A stretch of DNA of 43,200 bases from a virus. The stretch is from IMG/VR virus record IMGVR_UViG_3300035560_000001, positions 1-43,200 of that record. One strand, given 5' to 3'. The notes beneath the pieces were generated by a model that worked only from the letters and a program-made list of their open reading frames with translations, was not told the origin of the DNA and did not search any database. A program made the translations under genes and the position numbers. Below are positions 30,838-38,240 of the stretch, piece after piece. Position 1 is the stretch's first letter, and each line of letters starts with the position of its first letter.

Positions 30838-31443
30838 ATGGAACATCGGGAACAGATAGGGATACTGATCGGGGCCTGGGATCGATATGCCGTAGAGATC
30901 GGAGCGTTGGCAAATTCTCTGCGGGATGCGGGATTCTATGTCGTCATAGGCTACGATGCGAAAGCGGTCATGCCTTCGGCCACCGTGGTGAATAGCTGCG
31001 ACTTTTTCTTTTCTGGCGGTATATGGCGAAACAAGCAGAGCGGGCATTTGAGCCAGATACAAACGGGGTTGGCACATCTAAAGGAGCGGGGCTATAAATA
31101 CACGCTATCCACAACAGGCGACGCTCTAATCGCGAAGCCGGGCGGCATTCCATCATTGGTCAATGTGCTTGACGATCAGAATGTGATAACGTGCCACTGG
31201 CGGGATCAGTGTGGAACAAATACATTCTTCGGCAAAACGGCAGAACTGCTCGGAGTTTATCTGGATATCCCAACAGGCCCGCCGCAGATTGAGCGGAAAT
31301 TCAGAAAGGCTCTCCGCAGAAACCACATCACATATACGATACATCCTTGCAGCGCCGAAGATCTGGGAATCTGGGGGAAGACGATAGGCTTTCAGCGCGG
31401 GAATGGTAACTACAAGCCGCCTATTTTACCCTTGAGGTATTGA
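30838..31443 (+). CDS. Putative GT-A glycosyltransferase
   Basis: A 201-residue protein starting at ATG 30838 with TGAGGA five bases upstream; a GTG at 30820 is possible but lacks a ribosome site. The order of strands (IGILIGAWDRYAVEIGALANS, then FYVVIGYDAK, and KYTLSTTGDALIAKPGG with a possible D-x-x metal motif) suggests a nucleotide-sugar transferase with a GT-A fold. Support is context and fold pattern only. It ends one base before the serine-rich tail gene. Confidence 0.55.
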   Translation: MEHREQIGILIGAWDRYAVEIGALANSLRDAGFYVVIGYDAKAVMPSATVVNSCDFFFSGGIWRNKQSGHLSQIQTGLAHLKERGYKYTLSTTGDALIAKPGGIPSLVNVLDDQNVITCHWRDQCGTNTFFGKTAELLGVYLDIPTGPPQIERKFRKALRRNHITYTIHPCSAEDLGIWGKTIGFQRGNGNYKPPILPLRY

Positions 31444-31444
31444 C

Positions 31445-32263
31445 ATGGCTGATCTTTACAAATTGAGTGACGGCAATAGCTCGGTGGATCTATCACCGAC
31501 CCGGGGCTTGAATATCCCTGAGAACCGGATCAGAGAGCACGTCACTACCAAGCGCGGCACGTCTGAGGATTTCGAGTGGGGAAACGCCGAGCAGTATGAC
31601 GTACCGCTGATCAATATCACGAAGACGCGGGCAGATATACTCCTGGGCTGGTGGGAGGATATGGAGGTACTGACCTTCACTCCGGATCAGGGAGCGCTTG
31701 GGACGACCTACCAGATGATCATCGACGGCATCGAGCGGCCCATCAATATGTGGCATCATCTTTTCGACACGAAATACGCTGGCATGATGAGGCTGAACGA
31801 GGTCAGTAGCCAGTCGTTTTCATCATCTCATATATCAGTATCCAGAAGCCGGTCATGTTCCAGCATTGATGAGTCAACAAAATACTGGACATCATCGAGT
31901 AAGTCATGCAGCGTTTTTCTTGCAGATTCGAGTCGCTCAAGTTCGGTGGGCTGGGACGATTCATATTCAACGTCCCTGTCATGGTCTGAATCACGCTCAT
32001 GCTCTACAACGCGCTCATGCTCCGTATACTCCAGCAGTGTATTCCCTACAGGCTACGAGACTTCATCGTCATGCGAGGATCAATCGTCTTGCGAGGATCA
32101 ATCGTCAAGCGGCCATGTCTCATCAAAAGGAAGCTCCCGATCTTCGGGAGTTATACTGACCGAGACTTTCAGCCAGTCATGCAGTCTGCATCCGTCATCA
32201 AGCGATACGAGCGTGTTACCAGCGCAGGAGTCATGCTCCGAATCGGCGGGAGGTATCTCGTGA
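31445..32263 (+). CDS. Tail protein with 150-residue serine/cysteine-rich C-terminal tail
   Basis: A 272-residue protein. Residues 1-120 are paralogous to the tail protein at 25585 (shared LSDGxSS, NITKTRAD, WW, EVSSxS). Residues 121-272 contain about 61 Ser (about 40%) with about ten Cys and many Arg, Asp and Glu, in patterns such as SRSRSCSS and the duplicated CEDQSS. This is a low-complexity, probably extended stalk that could carry O-linked sugars. It directly follows four transferase-type genes. The stop overlaps the next GTG start. Cysteines could cross-link chains or bind metal. Confidence 0.75.
   Translation: MADLYKLSDGNSSVDLSPTRGLNIPENRIREHVTTKRGTSEDFEWGNAEQYDVPLINITKTRADILLGWWEDMEVLTFTPDQGALGTTYQMIIDGIERPINMWHHLFDTKYAGMMRLNEVSSQSFSSSHISVSRSRSCSSIDESTKYWTSSSKSCSVFLADSSRSSSVGWDDSYSTSLSWSESRSCSTTRSCSVYSSSVFPTGYETSSSCEDQSSCEDQSSSGHVSSKGSSRSSGVILTETFSQSCSLHPSSSDTSVLPAQESCSESAGGIS
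32072..32107 (+). repeat. Two tandem 18-bp repeats in the serine-rich tail
   Basis: Units TGCGAGGATCAATCGTC(T/A) at 32072-32089 and 32090-32107 encode CEDQSS twice. Such short perfect units can change copy number by slippage. Confidence 0.7.
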
Positions 32264-32718
32264 GAAAAGATCGGTATATGGACAGGCATGATAGATCGAC
32301 TACATTCGATTCTGAATCTCATAGCGCTAGTACTACGGCGCATCAGTATGGTAGCGCTCCTGGAAATGCCGTCAAGACGGCCCAAGTCATTATCGATCAA
32401 CCCGATCAATTAATAGAGTCAGACATTCCGCTTCTTTTCATTCATATTGATTTCGCTCCCAATGGGATCACGCTGATTTCATGCGGAATATCTACCAGCG
32501 CATCAAGTACCTATTCCGTAGACTTTGAAATCAGGGACGCACCGAATGATGGATCGCCCACAGCAGTTGAGACAGTAGCAACTTCAGGATCATTAGAGGC
32601 AGAGGACGACGGCACGTTGAGTGCGACGGCTGTAGCTGTTAGCGAATACGTTTACGCAAAGCTACCGGCGACAGACGTGGATCAAGTAGGAATCTGGATA
32701 ACTTACACGATAGATTGA
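32260..32718 (+). CDS. Tail/receptor-binding region protein, unknown
   Basis: A 152-residue protein; the GTG at 32260 overlaps the previous stop (GTGA) and has GGGAGGT a few bases upstream, better than the ATG at 32278. The N terminus is polar and His/Ser-rich. The rest is a beta-sandwich-like domain (IPLLFIHIDFAPNGITLISCGI, then YSVDFEIRDAPNDG). Position suggests a tail-tip or fibre part. No family recognised. Confidence 0.65.
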   Translation: MRKDRYMDRHDRSTTFDSESHSASTTAHQYGSAPGNAVKTAQVIIDQPDQLIESDIPLLFIHIDFAPNGITLISCGISTSASSTYSVDFEIRDAPNDGSPTAVETVATSGSLEAEDDGTLSATAVAVSEYVYAKLPATDVDQVGIWITYTID

Positions 32719-32724
32719 GATTAA

Positions 32725-33339
32725 ATGGCAGCAATACCAGAACAACAAATCGCTAACGGCAATGATGACGCCTCGAAGTATTATAATCTGGCACCGGCAT
32801 ATTTTCCGACTATATCGTTGCTATATGTAGGATACCAAAACGGTACGACTTTCGATTGGTGTACCGGTCTTATATATAGAAGCGTCCCTATAGCGCAAGG
32901 GGCGACCATATTATCAGCATCCATCACTGTACGGGGTGCTGCAAGTGGCGGTGCGGATTGCGATGCCAAAATACGGGCTTATGATGCGGACGATTATGCC
33001 GACAACCTATCGACCGAGGCGAAATGGGATGCCATCTTTCCCGGCAGTTTGACGACTGCGGAGGTCGAATGGAATAATATCCCGACTTTCGCGGCGGATA
33101 TATGGTATCAAAGCCCTGATATTTCAAGCGTGATCCAGGAGATTGTTAATCGTCCTGGATGGGCATCTGGTAATGACATGGTGCTTTTCATCGACGATCA
33201 CGATAGCAGGTCTGGCGTGAATTCTTATCGTATATTCTATGCTTTCGAGAATCTTGCCGGAGCGACTTCGCCGAAGCTGAATATCACTTATACGGCAGCC
33301 GGAGTAATTGGCAAAGTGATCCGCATCAATATAACGTGA
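32725..33339 (+). CDS. DNRLRE/CBM96-like putative receptor-binding protein
   Basis: A 204-residue beta-sandwich protein. The order GATILSASITVRGAASGG, IRAYDADDYADN, VEWNNIP, then SPDISSVIQEIVNRPGWASG and SPKLNITY follows DNRLRE-type carbohydrate-binding domains. These bind polysaccharides in secreted and cell-surface proteins. As the last gene of the tail block it is a good candidate for the host receptor-binding protein. Confidence 0.8.
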   Translation: MAAIPEQQIANGNDDASKYYNLAPAYFPTISLLYVGYQNGTTFDWCTGLIYRSVPIAQGATILSASITVRGAASGGADCDAKIRAYDADDYADNLSTEAKWDAIFPGSLTTAEVEWNNIPTFAADIWYQSPDISSVIQEIVNRPGWASGNDMVLFIDDHDSRSGVNSYRIFYAFENLAGATSPKLNITYTAAGVIGKVIRINIT

Positions 33340-33347
33340 GGTGAATC

Positions 33348-33410
33348 ATGAAACTATTGACCAAACAGAATAAGATAGCCGAGTTCCAGTTGTTACTCAA
33401 TGAATTTTAA
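33348..33410 (+). CDS. 20-codon mini-gene or truncated remnant
   Basis: ATG with a strong GAGGTGAATC ribosome site, the same leader as for the gene at 9972 (GAGGTGAATCATGAAA is identical at both). The product is MKLLTKQNKIAEFQLLLNEF. It may be a leader peptide or the stump of a longer gene; the opening MKLLTK recalls the start of some phage DUF2958 proteins, which is weak evidence. A 5-bp hairpin GAGGC-GTT-GCCTC follows at 33412-33424. Confidence 0.35.
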   Translation: MKLLTKQNKIAEFQLLLNEF

Positions 33411-33460
33411 TGAGGCGTTGCCTCTATAAAAAAAAGTCAATTTTATGGAGGTGACAGAGA

Positions 33461-33655
33461 ATGCCAGTTTTGAGAATCGTTCGAAACATTCTAAAGCGGC
33501 GCGCCAAAAAGGAAGTTCACTTTGAGCCGTCGCCCCAGATATTTCTCAGAGAGGAATTCGACAGACTACTATCTGAGAATGGAGGCTTAGAGGGTAAATG
33601 GAAGCACCCGGACAAAGCGGAAATGGCTGGACAGAATGGGGAAAATTCGTCCTGA
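33461..33655 (+). CDS. Small basic hypothetical protein
   Basis: A 64-residue protein with a strong TGGAGGTGACAGAGA ribosome site. The N terminus is strongly basic (RIVRNILKRRAKK), the rest acidic. It overlaps the next gene by 58 bases in a different frame, an arrangement often seen in lysis gene pairs. Function unknown. Confidence 0.6.
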   Translation: MPVLRIVRNILKRRAKKEVHFEPSPQIFLREEFDRLLSENGGLEGKWKHPDKAEMAGQNGENSS

Positions 33656-33825
33656 AAGAACTGGAGCGGCTGAACGACTGCTATGAGGAACAGCAGAAAT
33701 TACTCCAGCAAATCCAGGTCGAGATCGGTATGCTCAAAGTTAAGAGTAGCATCTGGGGCGGCATTGCCGGCTTGATCCCCTCTCTCGGTGTACTCGTTTA
33801 TTTCATCGTTAAGAATATCAAATGA
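33598..33825 (+). CDS. XhlA-like coiled-coil membrane protein (lysis candidate)
   Basis: A 75-residue protein: a coiled coil (VLKELERLNDCYEEQQKLLQ, about 18-46) followed by KVKSSIWGGIAGLIPSLGVLV and a membrane helix (about 52-71), ending in basic residues. This layout matches small phage proteins of the XhlA/hemolysin type found in lysis modules and beside tail genes. Its start overlaps the previous gene. It may anchor or regulate the holin at 34029. Confidence 0.75.
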   Translation: MEAPGQSGNGWTEWGKFVLKELERLNDCYEEQQKLLQQIQVEIGMLKVKSSIWGGIAGLIPSLGVLVYFIVKNIK

Positions 33826-33834
33826 GGTGATGGC

Positions 33835-34032
33835 ATGGGATTCATGAAGCTATGGAAACATAGGGGCGACATTCTGGAATTGATAGAGGCCCTGGTTGTG
33901 GCAAAGAGCGCGGCAGACATCGACGAAGATGACGACATCGACGTTGACGACATGAAGAAGTGGATCGAAGATGATGACTTTTGCAAGGCGATTATCAAGA
34001 TCGTGCGTGCAGGGCTGAGGCTCATCAAATGA
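33835..34032 (+). CDS. Small acidic protein, unknown
   Basis: A 65-residue protein with GAGGTGA ribosome site and a very acidic middle (DIDEDDDIDVDDMKKW). N- and C-terminal helices are amphipathic. It ends with an ATGA overlap into the membrane protein gene and so is translated with it. An interaction with the lysis proteins is possible. No family recognised. Confidence 0.65.
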   Translation: MGFMKLWKHRGDILELIEALVVAKSAADIDEDDDIDVDDMKKWIEDDDFCKAIIKIVRAGLRLIK

Positions 34033-34280
34033 AAATCATGTGGGGTCGTATCTTCATGCACATTCCTCACGGTATCCTTCTGATGCTGGCAGCTCAAGAA
34101 CTACCCTGGGCCGTATCTGTCATCGGTGCTTATTACTTTATGAAGTACGAAGAAAATGAAGATGGCCATCTAAACGATCAAGCCTTCCGTGACATCCTGG
34201 GCGCACTGGTCGGCATGGCTATCGTCATCATTCTTGCACTCATCCTGAAAGCGGTTCCCATCATTGCCGCTAGACTATAG
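34029..34280 (+). CDS. Two-helix membrane protein, holin candidate
   Basis: An 83-residue protein with hydrophobic segments at about residues 10-32 and 58-80, joined by a charged loop (KYEENEDGHLNDQAF). Start ATG 34029 overlaps the previous stop. Size, two helices and position after the XhlA-like gene fit a holin. The peptidoglycan-cutting candidate (42096) lies far away, so the link is not proved. Confidence 0.6.
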   Translation: MKIMWGRIFMHIPHGILLMLAAQELPWAVSVIGAYYFMKYEENEDGHLNDQAFRDILGALVGMAIVIILALILKAVPIIAARL

Positions 34281-34421
34281 ACCATGCAGCAGGAGCTCCT
34301 GGATCCTTCTGAAGCTGCTCACGTGGCTTATGTCTATAGTCCTTCCAGGACCTGAACCTGATAGACGGCCCAAACCCGCATAAATACTCAATTCTCTATT
34401 TTGAGCTCATCGATGACGACC

Positions 34422-34482
34422 TATGCTTATAGTATATTTTATTCTTGACATAAGCCTTATTCTATGATATACTATAAGCATA
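34422..34482 (+). promoter_or_regulatory. Operator: 15-bp perfect inverted repeat flanking a promoter
   Basis: TATGCTTATAGTATA (34422-34436) is repeated in inverted orientation as TATACTATAAGCATA (34468-34482). The right arm covers the -10 box, the left arm lies just upstream of the -35. Between the boxes a further palindrome ATAAG-C-CTTAT (34452-34462) carries the same ATAAG core. This is the likely binding site of the HTH protein encoded next. A looser GCTTAT...TATAG lies at 34326-34339. Confidence 0.8.
34445..34473 (+). promoter_or_regulatory. Sigma70-type early promoter
   Basis: TTGACA at 34445-34450, a 17-nt spacer and TATACT at 34468-34473. The predicted start is near 34480, so the leader is only about 20 nt and runs straight into the AAGGAGGTGA ribosome site. 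It drives the regulator and the early operon to its right. Confidence 0.88.
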
Positions 34483-34501
34483 CGGAAGGAGGTGATTCGA
34501 G

Positions 34502-34768
34502 ATGAACGAAGAGAAACAGGACGCAGTGAAGATGAAAGCGAGATCCATGGTAAGTGCTCAACTGAGGCTCTGGATGGGTGATAGGAAGATGGACAGATTT
34601 GTCCTGGCGCAGAAGTCGGGAGTCCACTCTGATTCCATTTATAAGATACTGCGCGGAAACAGGGGAGCTAATGTCGATAGTCTGGCGTTGCTTGCTGATG
34701 GGCTTGGTATCCAGCTTGCAGTATTATTGATGCCGCTAGAACCGGACAACGGGATCGACGAGGAGTAA
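34502..34768 (+). CDS. HTH transcriptional regulator (XRE-like)
   Basis: An 88-residue protein with a Cro/cI-type helix-turn-helix at about residues 30-56 (MDRFVLAQKSGVHSDSIYKIL) followed by SLALLADGLGIQLAVLL. The ribosome site AAGGAGGTGA (34486-34495) is a full match to the anti-Shine-Dalgarno sequence. It lies behind a promoter wrapped in an inverted repeat, so autoregulation is likely. It is the only regulator-like gene in the early region; no opposing lysogeny gene is visible. It may act as an early-to-late switch rather than as a lysogenic repressor. Confidence 0.85.
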   Translation: MNEEKQDAVKMKARSMVSAQLRLWMGDRKMDRFVLAQKSGVHSDSIYKILRGNRGANVDSLALLADGLGIQLAVLLMPLEPDNGIDEE

Positions 34769-34786
34769 ACAACCGTGGAGGAAGTC

Positions 34787-34918
34787 ATGGAAGAGGTATC
34801 GCAAGCGATAGCACTTTTGGGAATAGTCATTTCGTTGGGGCATTTAGGCATTGTACTCGCTATAGCTGTTGGTTTGGCAATGATCCAATCAGCAATAAGA
34901 AAGGGAACTAAATCATGA
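34787..34918 (+). CDS. 43-residue membrane protein
   Basis: A short gene with a GGAGGAAG ribosome site and an ATGA overlap into the next gene, both good signs of translation. The product is nearly all one hydrophobic segment (ALLGIVISLGHLGIVLAIAV) with a short basic tail. Function unknown; small early membrane proteins of phages often act on the host envelope or superinfection. Confidence 0.6.
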   Translation: MEEVSQAIALLGIVISLGHLGIVLAIAVGLAMIQSAIRKGTKS

Positions 34919-35481
34919 TAGACTATACTGACAAATCATTGACGCTGGCAGACAAGGCTATTGATGGGATTGAGAGTCTTCGGCGACAGCGTGATACCTG
35001 GTATTCGTCATACGAGAATATGCGGGAGGCTTACGATACACTGAAGGCCAAGTGTTCTAGATGTCGTGGCTTGGCGCAAGCAAAGGGGGAACAACCGATG
35101 GAACAGGCAATGTGGGATCGGATAATGCAATCTGACGGAGAGGTTCATGAGGACGGTGTATCAGCAGACGCATTCGACGCCGTAGCCGATGCAAGGAAAG
35201 AGGATAACAACTATTATCTTGGGCAACTGGATAATGTCGTACTGGAACTCAGCAGGGCGCAACTTGAGCTCGAGGAACTCCAGGGAAAGTATAAGAGCCT
35301 GGAGCGGAAGCATATCATCACGCAGGCATCATATCTGGAACTCTACGAGAAAGCCAGGGCGTATCTGAACGCGGCAGAGCGGGAAGGCGAGATTGATGAA
35401 TCAAGAGATCTCCGCGACCTTCTCTGTGATGAATCCGATATGGAGAAGCAGATAGATGGCGAGGGATATGATGGAAGCTAA
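34915..35481 (+). CDS. Coiled-coil early protein
   Basis: A 188-residue highly charged protein, mostly helical, with heptad-like repeats at about 100-135 (LSRAQLELEELQGKYKSLER). A CSRCRG pair lies near residue 47. It overlaps the nuclease gene by 26 nt, so the two are translationally linked. It might be an accessory of the recombination module. No family recognised. Confidence 0.65.
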   Translation: MIDYTDKSLTLADKAIDGIESLRRQRDTWYSSYENMREAYDTLKAKCSRCRGLAQAKGEQPMEQAMWDRIMQSDGEVHEDGVSADAFDAVADARKEDNNYYLGQLDNVVLELSRAQLELEELQGKYKSLERKHIITQASYLELYEKARAYLNAAEREGEIDESRDLRDLLCDESDMEKQIDGEGYDGS

Positions 35482-36256
35482 TATCCCGGACGATCATCTA
35501 TCATCAAGCCGATTGAATATGTTTATGCAGTGTGGGATGCAGTATTATTTCCGATACTGCGAAGGGCGTGAAACTTTGTCCAGCGGGCCGATGTCTCTGG
35601 GGTCATCCTTCCATGCGGGTATAGGTTATAACTACGGGCAGAAGCTGGAGACTCGCGAAGACCTGAAAATAGATGAAGTCCTGGACGCATTCTCCACAGA
35701 CTTCGATGAGCGTATGCACGAAACGGCGCTGTACGAGGGAGAGTTCCCGTGGACGTTCAAGGATCAGGGCGTGGGACTTCTGAGAGAGTATCATAAAGTT
35801 ATCTCTCCTGGCGTCCAGCCGGTATCAGTCGAGCGGGAATTTGAGATCCCGTTTGAGAATAAGCCGTGGACATATACCGGCCGGATCGACCTGGTAGACG
35901 ATAGCAATACCGTAGTCGAGGCCAAGACCATTGGAAGCACACCGCCAAGACCGCAAACAGCCCATAGGGGCCAGACGATAGGATACGCGGCTGGCTTGCG
36001 CTCTGAAGGACAGAAAGAGAGCGGAGCGCGCATCGACTATGCGGTGAAGAACAAAACGCCGAAGGTGGTCAGTTACGAGTTCAGAGTCCAGAATGCTGAA
36101 GTAGAGTTCTTTCTGGAACAGGTTGCGCGAACGGCGCACATGATCGAGAATGAGATGTTTTTACCAAACAGAAATCACATGTACTGTTCGCATCGGATGT
36201 GCGGCTACGCGACTCGATGCGAGCAAGTTTGCAAAGGCATTGTGCCAGAAAGGTAA
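35456..36256 (+). CDS. PD-(D/E)XK nuclease with probable 4Fe-4S cluster (Cas4/RecB-like)
   Basis: A 266-residue nuclease of the PDDEXK_1 type. Motifs: GSSFHAGI (His53), GRIDLVDD (Asp145), VVEAKT (Glu155, Lys157) and HRGQTIGYAAG. Cys26 with Cys244, Cys249, Cys255 and Cys259 matches the split four-cysteine pattern that binds 4Fe-4S in Cas4 and AddB. Such phage enzymes are 5'-3' exonucleases that feed single-strand annealing. ATG 35456 has GGAGAAG upstream; 35468 and 35471 are alternatives. Confidence 0.85.
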   Translation: MARDMMEANIPDDHLSSSRLNMFMQCGMQYYFRYCEGRETLSSGPMSLGSSFHAGIGYNYGQKLETREDLKIDEVLDAFSTDFDERMHETALYEGEFPWTFKDQGVGLLREYHKVISPGVQPVSVEREFEIPFENKPWTYTGRIDLVDDSNTVVEAKTIGSTPPRPQTAHRGQTIGYAAGLRSEGQKESGARIDYAVKNKTPKVVSYEFRVQNAEVEFFLEQVARTAHMIENEMFLPNRNHMYCSHRMCGYATRCEQVCKGIVPER

Positions 36257-36258
36257 TC

Positions 36259-37248
36259 ATGGCTGGAACATTGACGACAGAGAAAGCAAAGGCCGGCGGG
36301 ATCGTCGAGAAGGATAAATCTAGTCTGGAAAAGATCCTGGAGAAGATGGAAGCAGAGCAAGCCGATAGAGAAGGGGAGTTCAGGGTCATTGACGTTGAAC
36401 TCTCGCATGAAATAGTCGGGACGCTCCGGGGTCACTTCGCACAGAATCTTATCTATAACATCCCGCGAACCTCGTCGAGAGGAAAGACAAGCTATCCAGA
36501 ATGCGACAGGATGCCCGGCGGCTGTCCATACAAAGGCAAAACGAATCACATCCACATCCTGGGCGTGGGCTATCAGGGAGCGTTGACGGCATTGAGGGCA
36601 TACGGGCGTATGTCGGCAACGGTGAGAGATATGCCAGACATGGTAGAGCAGGGCGACAAGCTCTACTGGGCTGTCTACGGCGAGGCGTTGGACAGGCATA
36701 CCGGGAATGAGCTGGGCCGTTGGTATCTGGAGCCTGTGTTGAGAAAGTCGGGTAACAGGTTCATCGAGAATGAGTTTGGGGCCTCGATAGCACAGTCAAA
36801 GGCGTTGCGGAACGTTATACTTGCGCTCATACCAGCGAAGCTCATGGAGGGCTGGATAGAGGACTACAAGGCTGGTAAGGAAGCCTTCAGTCTGAAGCGT
36901 GCGAAGGACATGGGCTATGGTCCTGATGGCAGTCAACCGCCAAAGCGTGAGCCGAAAGAGAAGCCGAAGAACAAGAGCAACGTGCCGACTCAAGGCGCCC
37001 GGGATCTGGCTGGGGTCATGAAACAGCTTGCCGAAGACCTGTCTGGCGAAGCATCTGTACTGGAAGAGTATTATAAATCAGCGGGATGGACAAAGGCACA
37101 GGCGATGCTTCGATTCACCAATGCCCTGAATGATGAAGCCGAACTCAATAAGCTATCGACAGATCTGGATACATGGATTGAGAAGCAGAAGAAGGAATCC
37201 AATGACGAAGAGCCTGAGATGCAACCGGCGGAAGGGGAATTGTGCTGA
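36259..37248 (+). CDS. Putative recombination/ssDNA-annealing protein
   Basis: A 329-residue protein after the exonuclease gene; ATG 36259 follows AAAGG. An N-terminal charged helix (21-40) precedes a mixed domain (45-205) ending in IAQSKALRNVILALIPAKL, which recalls RecT/Rad52-type annealing proteins. A Lys/Pro-rich linker (228-241) leads to a helical C-terminal domain (245-329). The paired Cys at 82 and 89 (CDRMPGGC) could bind zinc. The role rests on exonuclease-annealase pairing in phages and is not certain. Confidence 0.5.
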   Translation: MAGTLTTEKAKAGGIVEKDKSSLEKILEKMEAEQADREGEFRVIDVELSHEIVGTLRGHFAQNLIYNIPRTSSRGKTSYPECDRMPGGCPYKGKTNHIHILGVGYQGALTALRAYGRMSATVRDMPDMVEQGDKLYWAVYGEALDRHTGNELGRWYLEPVLRKSGNRFIENEFGASIAQSKALRNVILALIPAKLMEGWIEDYKAGKEAFSLKRAKDMGYGPDGSQPPKREPKEKPKNKSNVPTQGARDLAGVMKQLAEDLSGEASVLEEYYKSAGWTKAQAMLRFTNALNDEAELNKLSTDLDTWIEKQKKESNDEEPEMQPAEGELC

Positions 37249-37565
37249 TGCAAGTAATCAACATCAGGGATCATCCCAACTGGCGCAAAGAGGGAGCGGT
37301 GTATATCGGGCGGGGATCTATCTTCGGTAATCCGTTTAGGATAGGAATCGGCGGTAGCCCTACGCGCGAAGAGGTAATCGAGAAATACCGGGCTTATTTC
37401 GATAACAGGATATACATTGAGGAGGATGTTGAATTCCTGGAGGCAGTCGAAGGCTTGCGGGGCAAGACGTTGGCCTGTTACTGCGCTCCTCTTCCGAGTC
37501 ATGGCGATGTGATTAAAGACTATTTGGAGATTACGGCAGATACCGATCTGCCAAACGTGATATAA
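37248..37565 (+). CDS. DUF4326 protein
   Basis: A 105-residue protein that matches the DUF4326 pattern: VYIGRGSIFGNPFRIG, PTREEVIEKYRAYF, then LRGKTLACYCAPLPSHGDVI at the end. The conserved Cys-x-Cys and His suggest a metal or catalytic site. The family is widespread in phages and its biochemical role is not established. ATG 37248 overlaps the previous stop (TGATG) and has AAGGGGA upstream. Confidence 0.88.
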   Translation: MQVINIRDHPNWRKEGAVYIGRGSIFGNPFRIGIGGSPTREEVIEKYRAYFDNRIYIEEDVEFLEAVEGLRGKTLACYCAPLPSHGDVIKDYLEITADTDLPNVI

Positions 37566-37575
37566 CACACACAAC

Positions 37576-37599
37576 GGGCGGGGCTTCGGCTCCGCCTTT
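37576..37599 (+). terminator. UUCG-capped hairpin, probable weak terminator
   Basis: A nine-pair stem (37576-37584 with 37589-37597, two G-U pairs) closed by the very stable C(TTCG)G tetraloop, ending in only three T. It lies 10 bases after the DUF4326 stop and is likely to cause partial termination. A smaller AATGGG/CCCATT hairpin follows at 37674-37692. The rest of the 178-nt gap to 37744 shows no gene. Confidence 0.55.
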
Positions 37600-37743
37600 G
37601 GCGGGCGATAGATATACAAATCTGAATAATCTTGGGCATAGGGAAGCAAGTATAAAACCCAAAAAGCACAGCCAATGGGCGGCGCACCCATTCAAAACAG
37701 CGATTCAGAGAATCTTGCCTATCCGCCCACACTGGAGGTCGAT

Positions 37744-37950
37744 ATGAAGATAAATACGAAAGACAGGAAATCGCTGTATCTGCGAATACACTATGCACAC
37801 GGCGAAACGGAGGAGGGCGAGGAGTTCGATATAGACTTCAATATCAACAATTCTTGCCTGATATTTACGTTTCCAGAAGCAATCTATACTGTATCTACGA
37901 AGGACATCTTGGAGGATGTTCTCGAATTCAGGCGGGACCAGAAAGAATGA
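37744..37950 (+). CDS. Small hypothetical early protein
   Basis: A 68-residue acidic protein. ATG 37744 is fixed by GGAGGT a few bases upstream. The alternating pattern (KSLYLRIHYAHG, EEFDIDFNI, CLIFTFPEAIYTV) suggests a small beta-sheet domain with a last helix. The stop overlaps the next start by ATGA. Unknown function. Confidence 0.65.
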   Translation: MKINTKDRKSLYLRIHYAHGETEEGEEFDIDFNINNSCLIFTFPEAIYTVSTKDILEDVLEFRRDQKE

Positions 37951-38240
37951 TAGCTTGTCTGGGTTACTATTCAACGGGCTTTGTGTGTGATGGATGTGCT
38001 ATGTACCATCTGTGCGGATCTAATACGACCGCGTGTGCCTCATGGCAGTATAATGAGAATGCTGTAAATGCGATACCGGGCGATCCTGGCTATGATGATC
38101 CAGAACCGGATGATCAAGTCAACAACGTCATGGTCAGGATACATTGGTCACGCACACGACACAGGCGCATCCTGCGAGATGGTAGGAAGTTTGCCAGAAT
38201 ATATGCACCGCGTCGGTTGCAGAGAGGACGGAAGGGATGA
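37947..38240 (+). CDS. Small protein with cysteine-rich N terminus
   Basis: A 97-residue protein. Five cysteines fall in the first 30 residues (ACLGYYS, VCDGC, HLCGS, ACASW), followed by an acidic Pro/Asp linker (DPGYDDPEPDDQ) and a strongly basic C terminus. A metal-binding nucleic-acid partner is possible. Start and stop are both coupled to neighbours by ATGA. Confidence 0.6.
   Translation: MIACLGYYSTGFVCDGCAMYHLCGSNTTACASWQYNENAVNAIPGDPGYDDPEPDDQVNNVMVRIHWSRTRHRRILRDGRKFARIYAPRRLQRGRKG

Noticed and set aside
31999-32259. Upstream part of an alternative frame overlapping the serine-rich tail
   Set aside because: The frame is real only from GTG 32260; before that its translation is basic and unlike a protein domain, while the other frame gives the continuous serine-rich tail of a recognised tail protein.
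34290-34301. Perfect palindrome CAGGAGCTCCTG after the holin candidate, considered as terminator or attachment site
   Set aside because: No T run follows, no integrase gene is present and a 12-bp palindrome alone is weak evidence; it may be part of a larger GCAGC/GCTGC hairpin, but I could not support a function.
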